Shown: positions 1 to 8,381 of the stretch, piece after piece
How positions within the stretch are numbered: the first letter of the stretch is position 1
Layout of the letters: each line of letters opens with the position of its first letter
Assembly (NCBI GenBank): GCA_900547295.1
Contig: URGK01000036.1
Span: forward strand, 1 to 24,922
Length of the DNA stretch: 24,922 nt
Reading direction: 5' to 3'
Source: an uncultured Eubacteriales bacterium
GTDB taxonomy: Bacteria > Bacillota > Clostridia > Peptostreptococcales > Anaerovoracaceae
Notes under the pieces: generated by a model
Seen by the model: only the letters and a program-made list of their open reading frames with translations
Told to the model about the DNA's origin: nothing
The model's database searches: none
Position numbers and translations under genes: made by a program

Positions 1-1053
1 GCGTTTACCTTGTTTAAGGTTCTTAGTATTGATGTACTTTCTGATATCAGAGCTGCGATATCTTCTGATATGGTGCTGCTGGGAGTCGGAGTGGAGCCTG
101 ATACAGTGCTGGCAGAAAAAGCAGGACTGGCATTGGGGATTCGCGGAGCTGTTGCAGTTAATGAGTATATGGAGACTTCTGTCCCTGATATTTATGCTGT
201 TGGAGATGCGGTTGAAGTATCTCATTTTGTAACAGGGAAGAAATCCCTGATTTCTCTTGCAGGACCGGCTAACAAACAGGGACGTATCGCCGCAGACAAT
301 ATATGCGGAGGAAACAGTATGTTTAAAGGAACACAGGGTTCATCTGTTATTAAGATTTTTGAAATGACAGGAGCTGTTACCGGCATAAATGAAAAAACAG
401 CGGAGGCTGCAGGGATTGTATATGATAAGGTCGTTCTTTCTCCGGTTTCTCATGCTGCCTATTACCCGGGAGGACAGACCATGTATATGAAAGTTCTGTA
501 TGAAAAGGAGACGCTTCGTCTGCTCGGAGCGCAGATTGCAGGCTATGAAGGGGTGGATAAAAGAATAGATGTGATTGCAGCTGCAATACGCGCGGGAATG
601 ACAGCAGATAAGCTTGCGGAGCTTGAGCTGGCTTATGCGCCGCCTTATTCTTCGGCAAAGGATCCTGTTAATATGGCAGGGTTTATGATTGAAAATCTGG
701 AAACAGAAAAGGTTGCGCAGTTTCACTGGAACGAGGTGGAGAAGCTTAAGTGCGACGGCAGTATGACACTGATTGATGTCAGGACAGCAGAGGAGTTTGA
801 CAGCGGACACATAAAAGGTTTTTTTAATATACCGGTCGATGAACTGAGAGAGCATATTGAGGAATTTGATATAAAAAAACCTGTTTATGTCGTGTGTCAG
901 TCAGGCTTTAGAAGTTATATTGCGTGCTGTATTCTGTCACAGCATGGTTTTGAATGTTATAATCTTTCCGGTGGATATGGTTTTTACAGTGCGGTAATGC
1001 ATGAGAAACAGATGGCAAAAAGCGCATATCCTTGCGGTATGGAGAAATGTTAA
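1..1053 (+). CDS. CoA-disulfide reductase-like flavoprotein with C-terminal rhodanese domain (5' partial)
   Basis: The reading frame is open from base 1, so the N-terminus (first FAD site and any redox cysteine) lies outside the window; the TTG at 10 is only the first in-frame start-like codon. What remains carries the second FAD-binding signature (DIYAVGDAVEV, about 185-220), then the dimerisation domain with the YAPPYSSAKDPVN segment (about 634-675) typical of CoA-disulfide reductases and NADH oxidases of the pyridine nucleotide-disulfide oxidoreductase family. A rhodanese domain follows from about 720. It has the LIDVRTAEEFDSGHI signature and an active-site loop CQSGFR whose cysteine codon is at 895-897. 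This is the CoADR-RHD fusion layout, known to reduce CoA disulfides, persulfides or polysulfides with NAD(P)H. The tail has extra cysteines (ACC, PCGMEKC). The gene converges on the AraC gene at 1108 and ends in a hairpin. The family is secure; the exact substrate is not. Confidence 0.88.
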   Translation, partial: AFTLFKVLSIDVLSDIRAAISSDMVLLGVGVEPDTVLAEKAGLALGIRGAVAVNEYMETSVPDIYAVGDAVEVSHFVTGKKSLISLAGPANKQGRIAADNICGGNSMFKGTQGSSVIKIFEMTGAVTGINEKTAEAAGIVYDKVVLSPVSHAAYYPGGQTMYMKVLYEKETLRLLGAQIAGYEGVDKRIDVIAAAIRAGMTADKLAELELAYAPPYSSAKDPVNMAGFMIENLETEKVAQFHWNEVEKLKCDGSMTLIDVRTAEEFDSGHIKGFFNIPVDELREHIEEFDIKKPVYVVCQSGFRSYIACCILSQHGFECYNLSGGYGFYSAVMHEKQMAKSAYPCGMEKC

Positions 1054-1066
1054 AAGTGACAGATAG

Positions 1067-1094
1067 AGGGCAGCTTGTATGAGGCTGCCTTTTC
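1067..1094 (+). terminator. Intrinsic terminator of the CoADR-rhodanese gene
   Basis: GGCAGC (1069-1074) pairs with GCTGCC (1084-1089) around a 9-nt loop, with weaker outer pairs, and TTTT follows at 1090-1093. It starts 15 bases after the stop and sits in the 54-base gap between convergent genes. The U-run is short, so efficiency is uncertain. Confidence 0.7.
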
Positions 1095-1107
1095 TGCTAC
1101 GAGTCTG

Positions 1108-2055
1108 TTAAATTTCTATAAATTTATCTATATGCCGTTTGGCTATATGATCACGCACAGTTGTAAAAGCTGTGTTTTTTTCATACTCAAAAAAATTATC
1201 AGGTTCCGAGCAGAATCTCAAATGTCTGAATTTGTGTTGCAGGGGAGTAATTCTCCATAAAAGTTTGAAATATTTATGGAAATATTTCACTGAAGAAAAT
1301 CCGCATCTGTCAGAAATCTCCTGGATTTTCATGTCAGTCGTAAGAAGCAGATGCTCTGCTTCATAACAGCGTATATATTGAACAAGCTTCGAAAAACTCT
1401 CAAAGCTTGTGGTTTTGAGAAACTGAGAGAGATAATTCTCATTTATGTAATAACGTTTTGCAAGCTGAGAAACTGTTATTTTTTCATCATAATGAAGCTG
1501 TACATACTTTAAAATTCCCTCCAGCCTCTCCCTGTATTTTTCGTTTTCTCTGCTTGTTAGATTTTCAACAGCAAACCAGTTGAATTCATCAACCAGAAGA
1601 GTAGACAGAGAATCATATAGTTTTTTGTATATGGCCGTTCGACAGGTTTCATCGGAGTATCGGACATATGCAGCTGCCAGCATTAGGTCTATGATTTTAT
1701 CCATTGAAGCCTGCTGTTCGGGTTTGCACAGAAATGTTGCACATGAAAAAAACAGATATTTTACTCGTTCTGCATAGAGACTGTAATCGGCAAGGCCTAT
1801 ATGTACTACAAGTATTTTATTGTCATCATCAGCCCAGGCATAATGTATGTCATTCCTGTCAAGTAACAGGAGTTCATTTTCGTGCAATTGCAGATAATCC
1901 ATATGTGCGGAAACCAGATTAAGGTTCCCTGAAATACAATACAGAAGTTCAAGAGAGTCCTCGTGCATATGTGAATTATAGTGTCTGATGTTCATAAGCT
2001 TGGCTGAAATAGGAATTTCATGATGTGTTTCGGGAGTAAGGTTTTTTATCTTCAT
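1108..2055 (-). CDS. AraC-family transcriptional regulator, paralogue 1
   Basis: This 315-aa protein has an N-terminal cupin-type sensor (about 25-75, with HYNSHMHEDSLELLYC and later DRNDIHY) and a C-terminal double helix-turn-helix of the AraC/XylS type (about 178-277, with QLAKRYYINENYLSQF and CGFSSVKYFHKYFK). Such proteins bind a small ligand through the cupin and switch transcription of neighbours. About 38 residues follow the DNA-binding domain, ending TTVRDHIAKRHIDKF, and the two paralogues at 5641 and 20922 carry a similar tail. The ATG is preceded by CGGAGG at a good distance on the minus strand. It is transcribed divergently from the amidohydrolase at 2201, the usual position for its own activator or repressor. 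The TPEE(H/Y)R-like end of the second HTH is degenerate (TPLQHKF). The inducer is unknown. Confidence 0.9.
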   Translation of the reverse strand: MKIKNLTPETHHEIPISAKLMNIRHYNSHMHEDSLELLYCISGNLNLVSAHMDYLQLHENELLLLDRNDIHYAWADDDNKILVVHIGLADYSLYAERVKYLFFSCATFLCKPEQQASMDKIIDLMLAAAYVRYSDETCRTAIYKKLYDSLSTLLVDEFNWFAVENLTSRENEKYRERLEGILKYVQLHYDEKITVSQLAKRYYINENYLSQFLKTTSFESFSKLVQYIRCYEAEHLLLTTDMKIQEISDRCGFSSVKYFHKYFKLLWRITPLQHKFRHLRFCSEPDNFFEYEKNTAFTTVRDHIAKRHIDKFIEI

Positions 2056-2073
2056 AATAGCCTCCGAGAAGAA

Positions 2074-2102
2074 TTTATAGTCAAATTCTTATAAAATCTC
2101 AA
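2074..2102 (-). promoter_or_regulatory. Candidate sigma-A promoter of AraC paralogue 1
   Basis: On the minus strand TTGAGA (2097-2102) is followed after exactly 17 bases by TATAAA (2074-2079), with the AraC start codon 19 bases beyond. Both hexamers are one mismatch from consensus. This was read by eye only. Confidence 0.5.
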
Positions 2103-2132
2103 ATAATTTTACGATAAAAAGGTAGTATTTTT

Positions 2133-2159
2133 ATATCTAAAAAGATATTATCATATAAT
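2133..2159 (+). promoter_or_regulatory. Inverted repeat and -10-like box upstream of amidohydrolase 1
   Basis: ATATCT (2133-2138) and AGATAT (2143-2148) form a perfect 6-bp inverted repeat with a 4-base centre. A perfect TATAAT lies just downstream (2154-2159), 41 bases before the ATG at 2201. No good -35 box is visible at 17-18 bases upstream (TTTATA/TTATAT), as expected for a promoter needing an activator. The AraC protein encoded divergently is the obvious candidate, but this is inference, and the site is AT-rich enough to arise by chance. Confidence 0.35.
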
Positions 2160-2200
2160 CAGAAAATTTGAAACAGACAAATTTAATTCGGAGGGTGTTT

Positions 2201-3919
2201 ATGTACGCAGATACAGTTTTAATAAATGGAAAAATATTTTCTTTTGAGGAAAGTGATAATATTCAAAAGACTGCGGTTGCAATTAAAGACGGTAAAATCA
2301 CTGCAGTGGGAAATAATGATGAGGTTAAAAATCTTGTTTCAGAGAAAACGCAGATTATAGACTGCGGGGGAGGCAGTATTCTTCCGGGGCTTTGCGATGC
2401 CCATGCGCACCCAAGCACAGCAGCAAACATATTTATATCCTGTCAGCTGTTTGACATAACAGGAAGTCCTGAGGAAACCTGTGATGAAGTAATACTGAAA
2501 TACACGGCAAGACTTGCAGAGTACTGCAGAGAGCATGAGGATTACAGCGTAATTAAAGGCAATGGCTGGAACAGAGCGTTTTTTATGAACACCTGCAGAG
2601 AAAAAAGATGGCCGAACAGGCATGATCTCGACAGAATCTGCGCCGACAGACCTGTGGTTGTAGAGTCGTACTGTCTGCACTGCATCTGGGTAAATACAAA
2701 GGCAATAGAGCTTGCAGGGCTTTCGGAAAAAACTCCGGATCCGGAAACAGGAGAAATAGTGAGAGAAGAAAGCGGATATCCGGCAGGGGTTTTCTTTGAC
2801 ATGGAAGCCATAAACCTGATAAAAAACAATCTGGACAATTATGACTATACCGTAGAGCAATATAAGCAGACGTTAAAAAGATTTCAGAAAGAATGTGCCT
2901 CCTGCTACGGCATAACTCTTGTAAATGACTGTATGTGTACAGAAAATGCCGTTACAGCATATAAGGAGCTTGCTGCGGAAAATGAGCTTGACATGAGATT
3001 CAGAGGGGTATATCTGCTTGAGAACTGCAGCCATGAAAGTGTAAATGCGATTAAAGACAGACTGGGAAAGGACAATGTAAATGAAACCTTTGAAATAAAT
3101 ACAATCAAGGTATTTGTTGAGGGTGAATTTGTAATGCTTGAGCCTTACAGCCCGGAATTTATAAAAACGCATGGGCTTGAAGAGGGCTATTGCGGAAGAC
3201 TGTTTTTTAAGGATGATGAACTGAAAGATGCTTTCGCAGCGTGTATGGAAACGGGAAAACAGATACATATTCACGCAATGGGTGACGGAGCGGTACATCA
3301 GGCAGTAGAGGCATTATGTTACGCACAGAACAAAACAGGAAAGAAAAACCGCAATGTAATTGCTCATCTGATGGCTATAGCCGATGAGGATCTGAAGCTG
3401 ATGGGAGAAAATGATATAATGGCTAATCTGCAGCCAAGATGGATGATATATGATTCAGATGCGGAGGACAATTATGTGCCTATGTTTGGAAAAGACAGGG
3501 CTCTTGAGCTTTATCCGTGCAGGAAATTTTATGATGCAGGCTGTGAGGTTGCTTATGGCACAGACTTTCCTGTTACACCGCCGCCGAATCCGTTTCACGG
3601 TATCCAGTGCGCTGTGACAAGAAGTGTCTTTAAAGGAGATACGGCAGAATATGAAAACTATAAGGGCAGAGTTTTAGGTCCCGAAATAAATCCGTCGGAG
3701 GAATGTGTATCTCTTAAAGCGGCGATTAAAAGCAGCAGCTGGTCGGGGGCTTATCAGAACTTTTTAGAAAATATTACGGGAAGTATTGAGGTTGGAAAAT
3801 CTGCAGACATTGCAGTTCTTAATTGTGATATTGAATCTATTAATATAGATGAAATATATTCAGTAGAAGTCGACACTACTATATTCAGAGGAAAAACCGT
3901 TTATAAGAAAGGAGAGTAA
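2201..3919 (+). CDS. Metal-dependent amidohydrolase 1 (YtcJ/Amidohydro_3 type)
   Basis: The protein is 572 aa from the ATG at 2201, chosen because CGGAGGG sits just upstream (2189-2195); a TTG at 2168 has no ribosome site. An N-terminal beta-sandwich segment (VLINGKIFSFEE) leads into the TIM barrel. Likely metal ligands by comparison with the family are H68 and H70 (DAHAHP), H358 in HIHAMGD, H389 in IAHLM, and D455 in YGTDFPV. The C-terminal GSIEVGKSADIAVL closes the composite domain. YtcJ-type enzymes hydrolyse amide, formamide or cyclic amide bonds in the cytoplasm. The usual VK-x-F-x-DGSLGS stretch reads IKVFVEGEF here, so the substrate probably differs from characterised members. The stop lies 2 bases before the permease start, so the two genes are cotranscribed. 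It is clearly more distant from amidohydrolases 2 and 3 than those are from each other. Confidence 0.88.
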   Translation: MYADTVLINGKIFSFEESDNIQKTAVAIKDGKITAVGNNDEVKNLVSEKTQIIDCGGGSILPGLCDAHAHPSTAANIFISCQLFDITGSPEETCDEVILKYTARLAEYCREHEDYSVIKGNGWNRAFFMNTCREKRWPNRHDLDRICADRPVVVESYCLHCIWVNTKAIELAGLSEKTPDPETGEIVREESGYPAGVFFDMEAINLIKNNLDNYDYTVEQYKQTLKRFQKECASCYGITLVNDCMCTENAVTAYKELAAENELDMRFRGVYLLENCSHESVNAIKDRLGKDNVNETFEINTIKVFVEGEFVMLEPYSPEFIKTHGLEEGYCGRLFFKDDELKDAFAACMETGKQIHIHAMGDGAVHQAVEALCYAQNKTGKKNRNVIAHLMAIADEDLKLMGENDIMANLQPRWMIYDSDAEDNYVPMFGKDRALELYPCRKFYDAGCEVAYGTDFPVTPPPNPFHGIQCAVTRSVFKGDTAEYENYKGRVLGPEINPSEECVSLKAAIKSSSWSGAYQNFLENITGSIEVGKSADIAVLNCDIESINIDEIYSVEVDTTIFRGKTVYKKGE

Positions 3920-3921
3920 AA

Positions 3922-5577
3922 ATGAGTCAGAATACAAATGTGACGCAGCATATAGACGGCGTTGCCGGACTTAAAAAACATAAAATGAGCCCGATCAGTA
4001 TTGCTTTCATCATTTACTGCCTGACTGCAGCAGGAGCCTTTGGAATTGAGGCTATGATACCAAGCTGCGGGCCGGGAATGACAATTCTTATGCTGATAGT
4101 GATACCTATAGTATGGGCAATACCAATATGTATGTCAGTTTCTGAGCTTTCGGCATTTATGCCTGAAGAAAACGGACTGTATGTATGGGTAAAAGAGGCC
4201 TTTGGAGAAATGTGGGGTTTCTTTGTAGGATGGTGGGCAACACTGTCTGTTTATCTTGGAATGGCATCATATGTGGTGCTTGTTGTAGGATATGCATCAA
4301 AATTCCTGCCGATAAGCGCTACCGGCGCAATGTGTATCAAAATCGGAATGATATTGCTTTTTACAGTTATTAACTTACTTGGGACAAAAGAAGTTGCGCT
4401 TCTTGATACTATATTTTCAGTACTGATTCTGGGAGCTTTCGGACTGGTTACAGTTGTAGGCTTTGCTAACTGGGACTATAATCCGATTGAACCTTTTATA
4501 GCGCCTGAAACAAGTGTGTTTAGCTGCATAGGCAGCGCAATCTGCATCGGAATCTGGATGTATTGCGGTTACGGCTGCATATCGTCTATGGCAGGTGAGA
4601 TAGAAAATCCGGAAGCTATTCCAAAAGGATTTAAAATTGCAATTCCTATCATAATGCTCAGCTATATACTGCCTACAGTGGCAGGGCTTGTGTCAATGGG
4701 CAGCTGGGAAAGCTGGGGTGTAGACGGAGAGAATGCAGTGGATTATGCATCGGTTCTCACTACCCATCTCGGACCTGTATGGGGCGTTGTATTCCTTATA
4801 ATTGCGATAGTCGGTCAGTGCGCTATTTTTAATTCATACATACTGGCAGGCTCAAGAAGCTTCTTCGTACTTGGAAATGACAAGCTGTGCCCGCATTTCC
4901 TTACAAAGCTTTCAAAGAAAAGAAGAGTGCCTTACTGGCCGATTCTTATCCTGGCAGCTATTACAATGCTGCTTATGAACCTTGATTTCTCAGTTATACT
5001 TACAATCATATGCCCTCTGGGAATTATATGCTATGTTGTTCTTGCTTTTGCTTTCGTAAAACTGAGAAAAAAATATCCTATAGAAGAGCGCGGCGATGTT
5101 TATCATGTCAAAGGCGGAGTGCCTGCTGTTGTATTTATGGTTATATGTCCTGTAGTAGTAGGAATCTTTGGACTGTATGTTAATGGTACTGAATACTTCC
5201 TGCTTGGCTTTATATCAATAGTCACGGCTGTAATATTCTACATAGCTTTCAAATGGATATACGGAGGACTGTATAAGATTGACCCGATTAAGTACCCTAT
5301 AAATGAAAAAACCCGCCTTGCAAAAGGTGATATTACAAGGATAGGCATTTTCTTCTTCCTGTTTGGAATTATCCTGTTTGCAGGAGCTTTCTTCCTCGCG
5401 TGGTATGAAGGCGAATGGGGCCCTGATTATTATCTTGACCTTTACGGCAGCGGAGTTATGAGTGATTTCTGGGGTATGATAAAGATAGGTAAAATCGGTG
5501 GCGGAGTTATGATTGCAGCCGGCGCGGTTATGTATCTCATCGGAAAGAAAACGGATCCGGTGCCGAAGAATAACTGA
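3922..5577 (+). CDS. APC-superfamily amino acid/amine permease 1
   Basis: This 551-aa integral membrane protein has about 12 hydrophobic segments. The first contains AAGAFGIE (about 36-43), the unwound-helix motif of APC permeases that contacts the substrate amino and carboxyl groups. GLYVWVKEAFGEMWGFFVGWW follows around 88-108, with IENPEAIPKGFK in the mid-protein loop. APC proteins move amino acids, amines or related compounds by proton or sodium symport or by exchange. The last periplasmic-side loop carries WYEGEWGPDYYLDLYGSG, shared with permease 2. AAAGGAG (3908-3914) lies across the end of amidohydrolase 1, and the start is 2 bases after its stop, so translation is probably coupled. It likely imports the amidohydrolase 1 substrate; specificity cannot be read. 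Confidence 0.9.
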   Translation: MSQNTNVTQHIDGVAGLKKHKMSPISIAFIIYCLTAAGAFGIEAMIPSCGPGMTILMLIVIPIVWAIPICMSVSELSAFMPEENGLYVWVKEAFGEMWGFFVGWWATLSVYLGMASYVVLVVGYASKFLPISATGAMCIKIGMILLFTVINLLGTKEVALLDTIFSVLILGAFGLVTVVGFANWDYNPIEPFIAPETSVFSCIGSAICIGIWMYCGYGCISSMAGEIENPEAIPKGFKIAIPIIMLSYILPTVAGLVSMGSWESWGVDGENAVDYASVLTTHLGPVWGVVFLIIAIVGQCAIFNSYILAGSRSFFVLGNDKLCPHFLTKLSKKRRVPYWPILILAAITMLLMNLDFSVILTIICPLGIICYVVLAFAFVKLRKKYPIEERGDVYHVKGGVPAVVFMVICPVVVGIFGLYVNGTEYFLLGFISIVTAVIFYIAFKWIYGGLYKIDPIKYPINEKTRLAKGDITRIGIFFFLFGIILFAGAFFLAWYEGEWGPDYYLDLYGSGVMSDFWGMIKIGKIGGGVMIAAGAVMYLIGKKTDPVPKNN

Positions 5578-5601
5578 TATTTAAAGGCAATATACAAAAC
5601 A

Positions 5602-5640
5602 GGCAGAGGATGGCAGCGTAAGCTGCCCTCTGCCTGAAAA
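5602..5640. terminator. Strong hairpin between convergent permease 1 and AraC 2
   Basis: GGCAGAG (5602-5608) and GGCAGC (5612-5617) pair with GCTGCC (5622-5627) and CTCTGCC (5628-5634) around a GTAA loop, with only a 3-base bulge. On the minus strand the stem is followed by TGTTTTG, so it is best placed to end the AraC gene. It may also stop permease 1 transcripts, though no T-run follows on the plus strand. Confidence 0.75.
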
Positions 5641-6591
5641 CTACCTGAAAACTTTTTCGATATGGTGATTGGTGATATAATCCCTGACAAAAGCCGCGGC
5701 GGCTTCATCTGACAGGACATCATAGCTTGCAGGCTGCTTCATATATTCCCTGCAGCTTTGCCTGTGCTCCGTAGGCGTGCAGCCCCACCACTGCCGGAAG
5801 GTCTTATAAAAATATTTGGGGTCTGAAAATCCGCAGGCATAGGATATATCGTAATTGGGCATATCAGTAAGCAAAAGCAGATGCTCCGCCTCATAGCAGC
5901 GAATATAGCCTATCATCTGGCTGTAGCTGTAAAAGGCTGTCTTGCTCATAAACTGAGACAGATAATTCTCACTTATATGCTCCATCTGCGCAAGCTGGGC
6001 AACCGTTATTTTTTCTCTGAAATTTTCGATGCAGTAGCCTTGAATATGATAATAGCGGTTATAGAAGTTTTCGTTTATATAGTCATCGTAGTACTGATAA
6101 TTCAGCCAGCAGAAATATTTGATGAACAGGGAAATAAGGCGGTCTACAGCGCGCAGATCTCCCTTGCCGTATCTGTCTGTACTTCCCGAAAGTGCGGCAT
6201 AGGCCAGTGACAGCACTATATCCTTTACCTGCTCCATAGGCTTTTGCTGATAAGGATAGCAGTGGCAGCTTTCGCAGGTAAAGAAGTGATATTTAAGGTC
6301 GTCCCACGGGGTGCTGAGCACAGTCAGGTCAAGATTGAAAATCAGAGTGGTGTTGTCAGTATCGGAGAAGAGATAATGAATGTCACCAAAATCGAGAGTG
6401 AACATTTCACCCTTATTTAAAACAATCCTCTGGTGTGATGAAGCAACTGTCACAGCGCCGTCAAGGCAAAAAACAAGCTCAAGAGCGCTATTGTGATAAT
6501 GAGGGTGAATTCTTTCTATCTTCTGAACAGAGACCTGGTATGGTCTGTCAGGAGAGGTTTCTGTAAGTATTTTTTTAATATCCATAAACAT
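5641..6591 (-). CDS. AraC-family transcriptional regulator, paralogue 2
   Basis: This 316-aa protein has a cupin sensor around 28-80 (HPHYHNSALELVFCLDG, DFGDIHYLFSDTDN) and an AraC double HTH around 190-280 (QLAQMEHISENYLSQF, CGFSDPKYFYKTFRQWWGCTP). Residues 281-316 form the same C-terminal tail as in its paralogues (SDEAAAAFVRDYITNHHIEKV). It is divergent from the permease 2 operon and most likely controls it. The start is uncertain: ATG at 6591 and ATG at 6585 are both possible, and neither has a clear ribosome site. A TATTAT box runs right up to the start, so a very short or leaderless transcript is possible. The CxxC-like cysteines (CESCHC, 106-111) are not shared by the other two and could matter for sensing. 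Confidence 0.9.
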   Translation of the reverse strand: MFMDIKKILTETSPDRPYQVSVQKIERIHPHYHNSALELVFCLDGAVTVASSHQRIVLNKGEMFTLDFGDIHYLFSDTDNTTLIFNLDLTVLSTPWDDLKYHFFTCESCHCYPYQQKPMEQVKDIVLSLAYAALSGSTDRYGKGDLRAVDRLISLFIKYFCWLNYQYYDDYINENFYNRYYHIQGYCIENFREKITVAQLAQMEHISENYLSQFMSKTAFYSYSQMIGYIRCYEAEHLLLLTDMPNYDISYACGFSDPKYFYKTFRQWWGCTPTEHRQSCREYMKQPASYDVLSDEAAAAFVRDYITNHHIEKVFR

Positions 6592-6621
6592 ATAATAGCT
6601 GATTCTTCGTTAAAAGCAAAG

Positions 6622-6659
6622 TGTTTTGAGAAAAAACGACAATGGTATTTCTCAGAACA
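6622..6659. promoter_or_regulatory. Long inverted repeat between AraC 2 and permease 2
   Basis: TGTTTTGAGAAA (6622-6633) and TTTCTCAGAACA (6648-6659) are inverted copies matching at 11 of 12 positions, separated by 14 bases. The element lies in the 125-base divergent intergenic region, 30 bases from the regulator start and 57 from the permease start. A -10-like TATCAT (6663-6668) follows directly. It is a good candidate operator for the divergent regulator, or an RNA hairpin in a leader; the first is preferred because no T-run follows. Confidence 0.5.
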
Positions 6660-6716
6660 GTATATCATAATTTCCTTAAAAGACGTAGTATATTTTGTTT
6701 TTATGGAGGAAAAGAA

Positions 6717-8366
6717 ATGAAAGATCAAAACAGCGTGCCTCAGAGCAACATCGGGCAGGACGGTGTTGCGGGCTTAAAAAAACACACTATGAAGCCTTTC
6801 CAGATAGCATTCCTGTTATTCTGCCTTGTAGCGGCAGGAGCATTCGGAATAGAAGATATGATTCCGACGTCGGGACCGGGGCTTACAATAGCGATGCTGG
6901 TAATATTCGCAATTATATGGGCATACCCCATCTGCCAGATAGTATCTGAGCTGTCTGCACTTATGCCAAGCGAGGGCGGTATCTATGTATGGGTAAAAGA
7001 GGCTTTCGGAGAGTTCTGGGGATTCTGTATGGGCTGGTGGGGAACCATCTCCATATACTTATCATCGGCAACATATGTTGTACTGATTGTGGGCTATGCC
7101 GCGGACTTTATACCGATATTAAACGACCCGTTTATATCCTTTATAGTCAAATTTGCAATAATAGCTTTCTTTGTAATCATCAATCTGATGGGACTCAAAG
7201 AAGTAGGTATGGTAAGTACAATACTTTCAGTACTGATATTAATAGCTTTCACGGCAGTAACAGTGGTAGGCTTCTGCAACTGGGAGTACAATCCGATAGA
7301 GCCGTTTACACCGGAGGGACAGTCTATAATAGACAGCCTCGGAGGCAGCATATGCCTTGTTATATGGATGTACTGCGGATATGAGTGCGTGTCAAATATG
7401 GCAGGCGAACTTGAAAACCCTGAAGTTATTCCTAAAGGCTTCAAGTTGGCAATGCCGCTTATCGCTTTAAGCTACATACTTCCTACAATAGGAGGTCTTG
7501 TATCAGTAGGTCCTTGGGAAGAATGGGGAACTGAGGGTCTTGGCTACGGCGATGTGCTTACACAGTGTCTCGGCTACGGCTGGGGCGTTACATTCCTTGT
7601 AATTGCAATAGCTTCACAGGCTGCAATCTTCAATTCATACATTGCAGCAGGTTCAAGAGGATTTTTCGTAATGGCAGACGACCATCTCTGCCCTAAATTC
7701 TTAGTTAAAGTATCCAAAAAGAGAGGCGTTCCTGCGCTGGCAATACTGCTGCTTGGAGCATTCTCGGTAGTAATGATGAACTTTAACTTTGAAACACTTG
7801 TAACAATACTTACACCGCTTGCGCTTATGGTATATGTAATACTCGGTCTGGCTCTTCTCAAGATAAGAAAAATGTATCCTGTAGAAGAAAGAGACTGCTG
7901 GTATATCAAGGGCGGCAAGGCAAAGATTACACTGATTGCAATACTTCCTATGGTGATTGCAACTATCGGTCTTCTGGTAAACGGTACGGAATACTTCCTG
8001 CTCGGCTTTATATCAATCGGCTCGGCAGTTGTGTTCTATATACTTTTTAAGTGGCTGTATGGTGGAATGTACAAGCTTGACCCTGTTAAATACCCTATCA
8101 ATCCTAAAACGAGAATGGCAAAGGGCGATTTGCAGAGATTTGGAGCATACATACTTGCATTCGGGCTGTACGCTGTAGTAGGCAGTCTGTTTCTGAGCTG
8201 GTATGAGGGCGACTGGGGGCCTGAATACTATCTTGACCTTTACGGAAGCGGACTTACAAGCAACTTCTGGCTTATGATAAGCGTGGCAAGATGGGGAGGC
8301 ATCATAGCATCTGTACTGGGAGCGGTTCTGCTTGCAGTCGGTAAGAAAAAAGATCCGGTAAATTAA
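6717..8366 (+). CDS. APC-superfamily amino acid/amine permease 2
   Basis: This 549-aa membrane protein is a close paralogue of permease 1 throughout, including the cytoplasmic N-terminus (GVAGLKKH), the AAGAFGIE motif in the first membrane segment (about 39-46), GGIYVWVKEAFGEFWGF, LENPEVIPKGFK, and the WYEGDWGPEYYLDLYGSG loop before the last segment. About 12 membrane segments are visible. ATG 6717 was chosen because GGAGGA (6705-6710) precedes it; the upstream in-frame ATG at 6642 would overlap the promoter area and add 25 residues with no counterpart in permease 1. The first-segment ligand region differs from permease 1 (EDMIPTSGPG against EAMIPSCGPG), so the two may take different but related substrates. 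It is followed after 15 bases by amidohydrolase 2. Confidence 0.9.
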   Translation: MKDQNSVPQSNIGQDGVAGLKKHTMKPFQIAFLLFCLVAAGAFGIEDMIPTSGPGLTIAMLVIFAIIWAYPICQIVSELSALMPSEGGIYVWVKEAFGEFWGFCMGWWGTISIYLSSATYVVLIVGYAADFIPILNDPFISFIVKFAIIAFFVIINLMGLKEVGMVSTILSVLILIAFTAVTVVGFCNWEYNPIEPFTPEGQSIIDSLGGSICLVIWMYCGYECVSNMAGELENPEVIPKGFKLAMPLIALSYILPTIGGLVSVGPWEEWGTEGLGYGDVLTQCLGYGWGVTFLVIAIASQAAIFNSYIAAGSRGFFVMADDHLCPKFLVKVSKKRGVPALAILLLGAFSVVMMNFNFETLVTILTPLALMVYVILGLALLKIRKMYPVEERDCWYIKGGKAKITLIAILPMVIATIGLLVNGTEYFLLGFISIGSAVVFYILFKWLYGGMYKLDPVKYPINPKTRMAKGDLQRFGAYILAFGLYAVVGSLFLSWYEGDWGPEYYLDLYGSGLTSNFWLMISVARWGGIIASVLGAVLLAVGKKKDPVN

Positions 8367-8381
8367 AAAAGGACAGTAATT

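Noticed and set aside
340..855. 171-codon minus-strand open frame within the CoADR-rhodanese gene
   Set aside because: It is antisense to a gene with clear conserved motifs, and its Cys/Arg/His-rich translation resembles no protein family.
2076..2087. 12-mer TATAGTCAAATT shared with 21919-21930 as a common AraC operator
   Set aside because: It sits differently relative to the two promoters, is absent before AraC 2, and is AT-rich, so it was recorded only as a note on the promoter.
2168..2200. TTG start upstream of amidohydrolase 1
   Set aside because: It has no ribosome site, while ATG 2201 follows CGGAGGG and begins at the conserved N-terminal strand.
6642..6716. ATG 6642 as the start of permease 2
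   Set aside because: It would place the promoter-like region inside the gene and add 25 residues absent from permease 1; ATG 6717 has a GGAGGA site.
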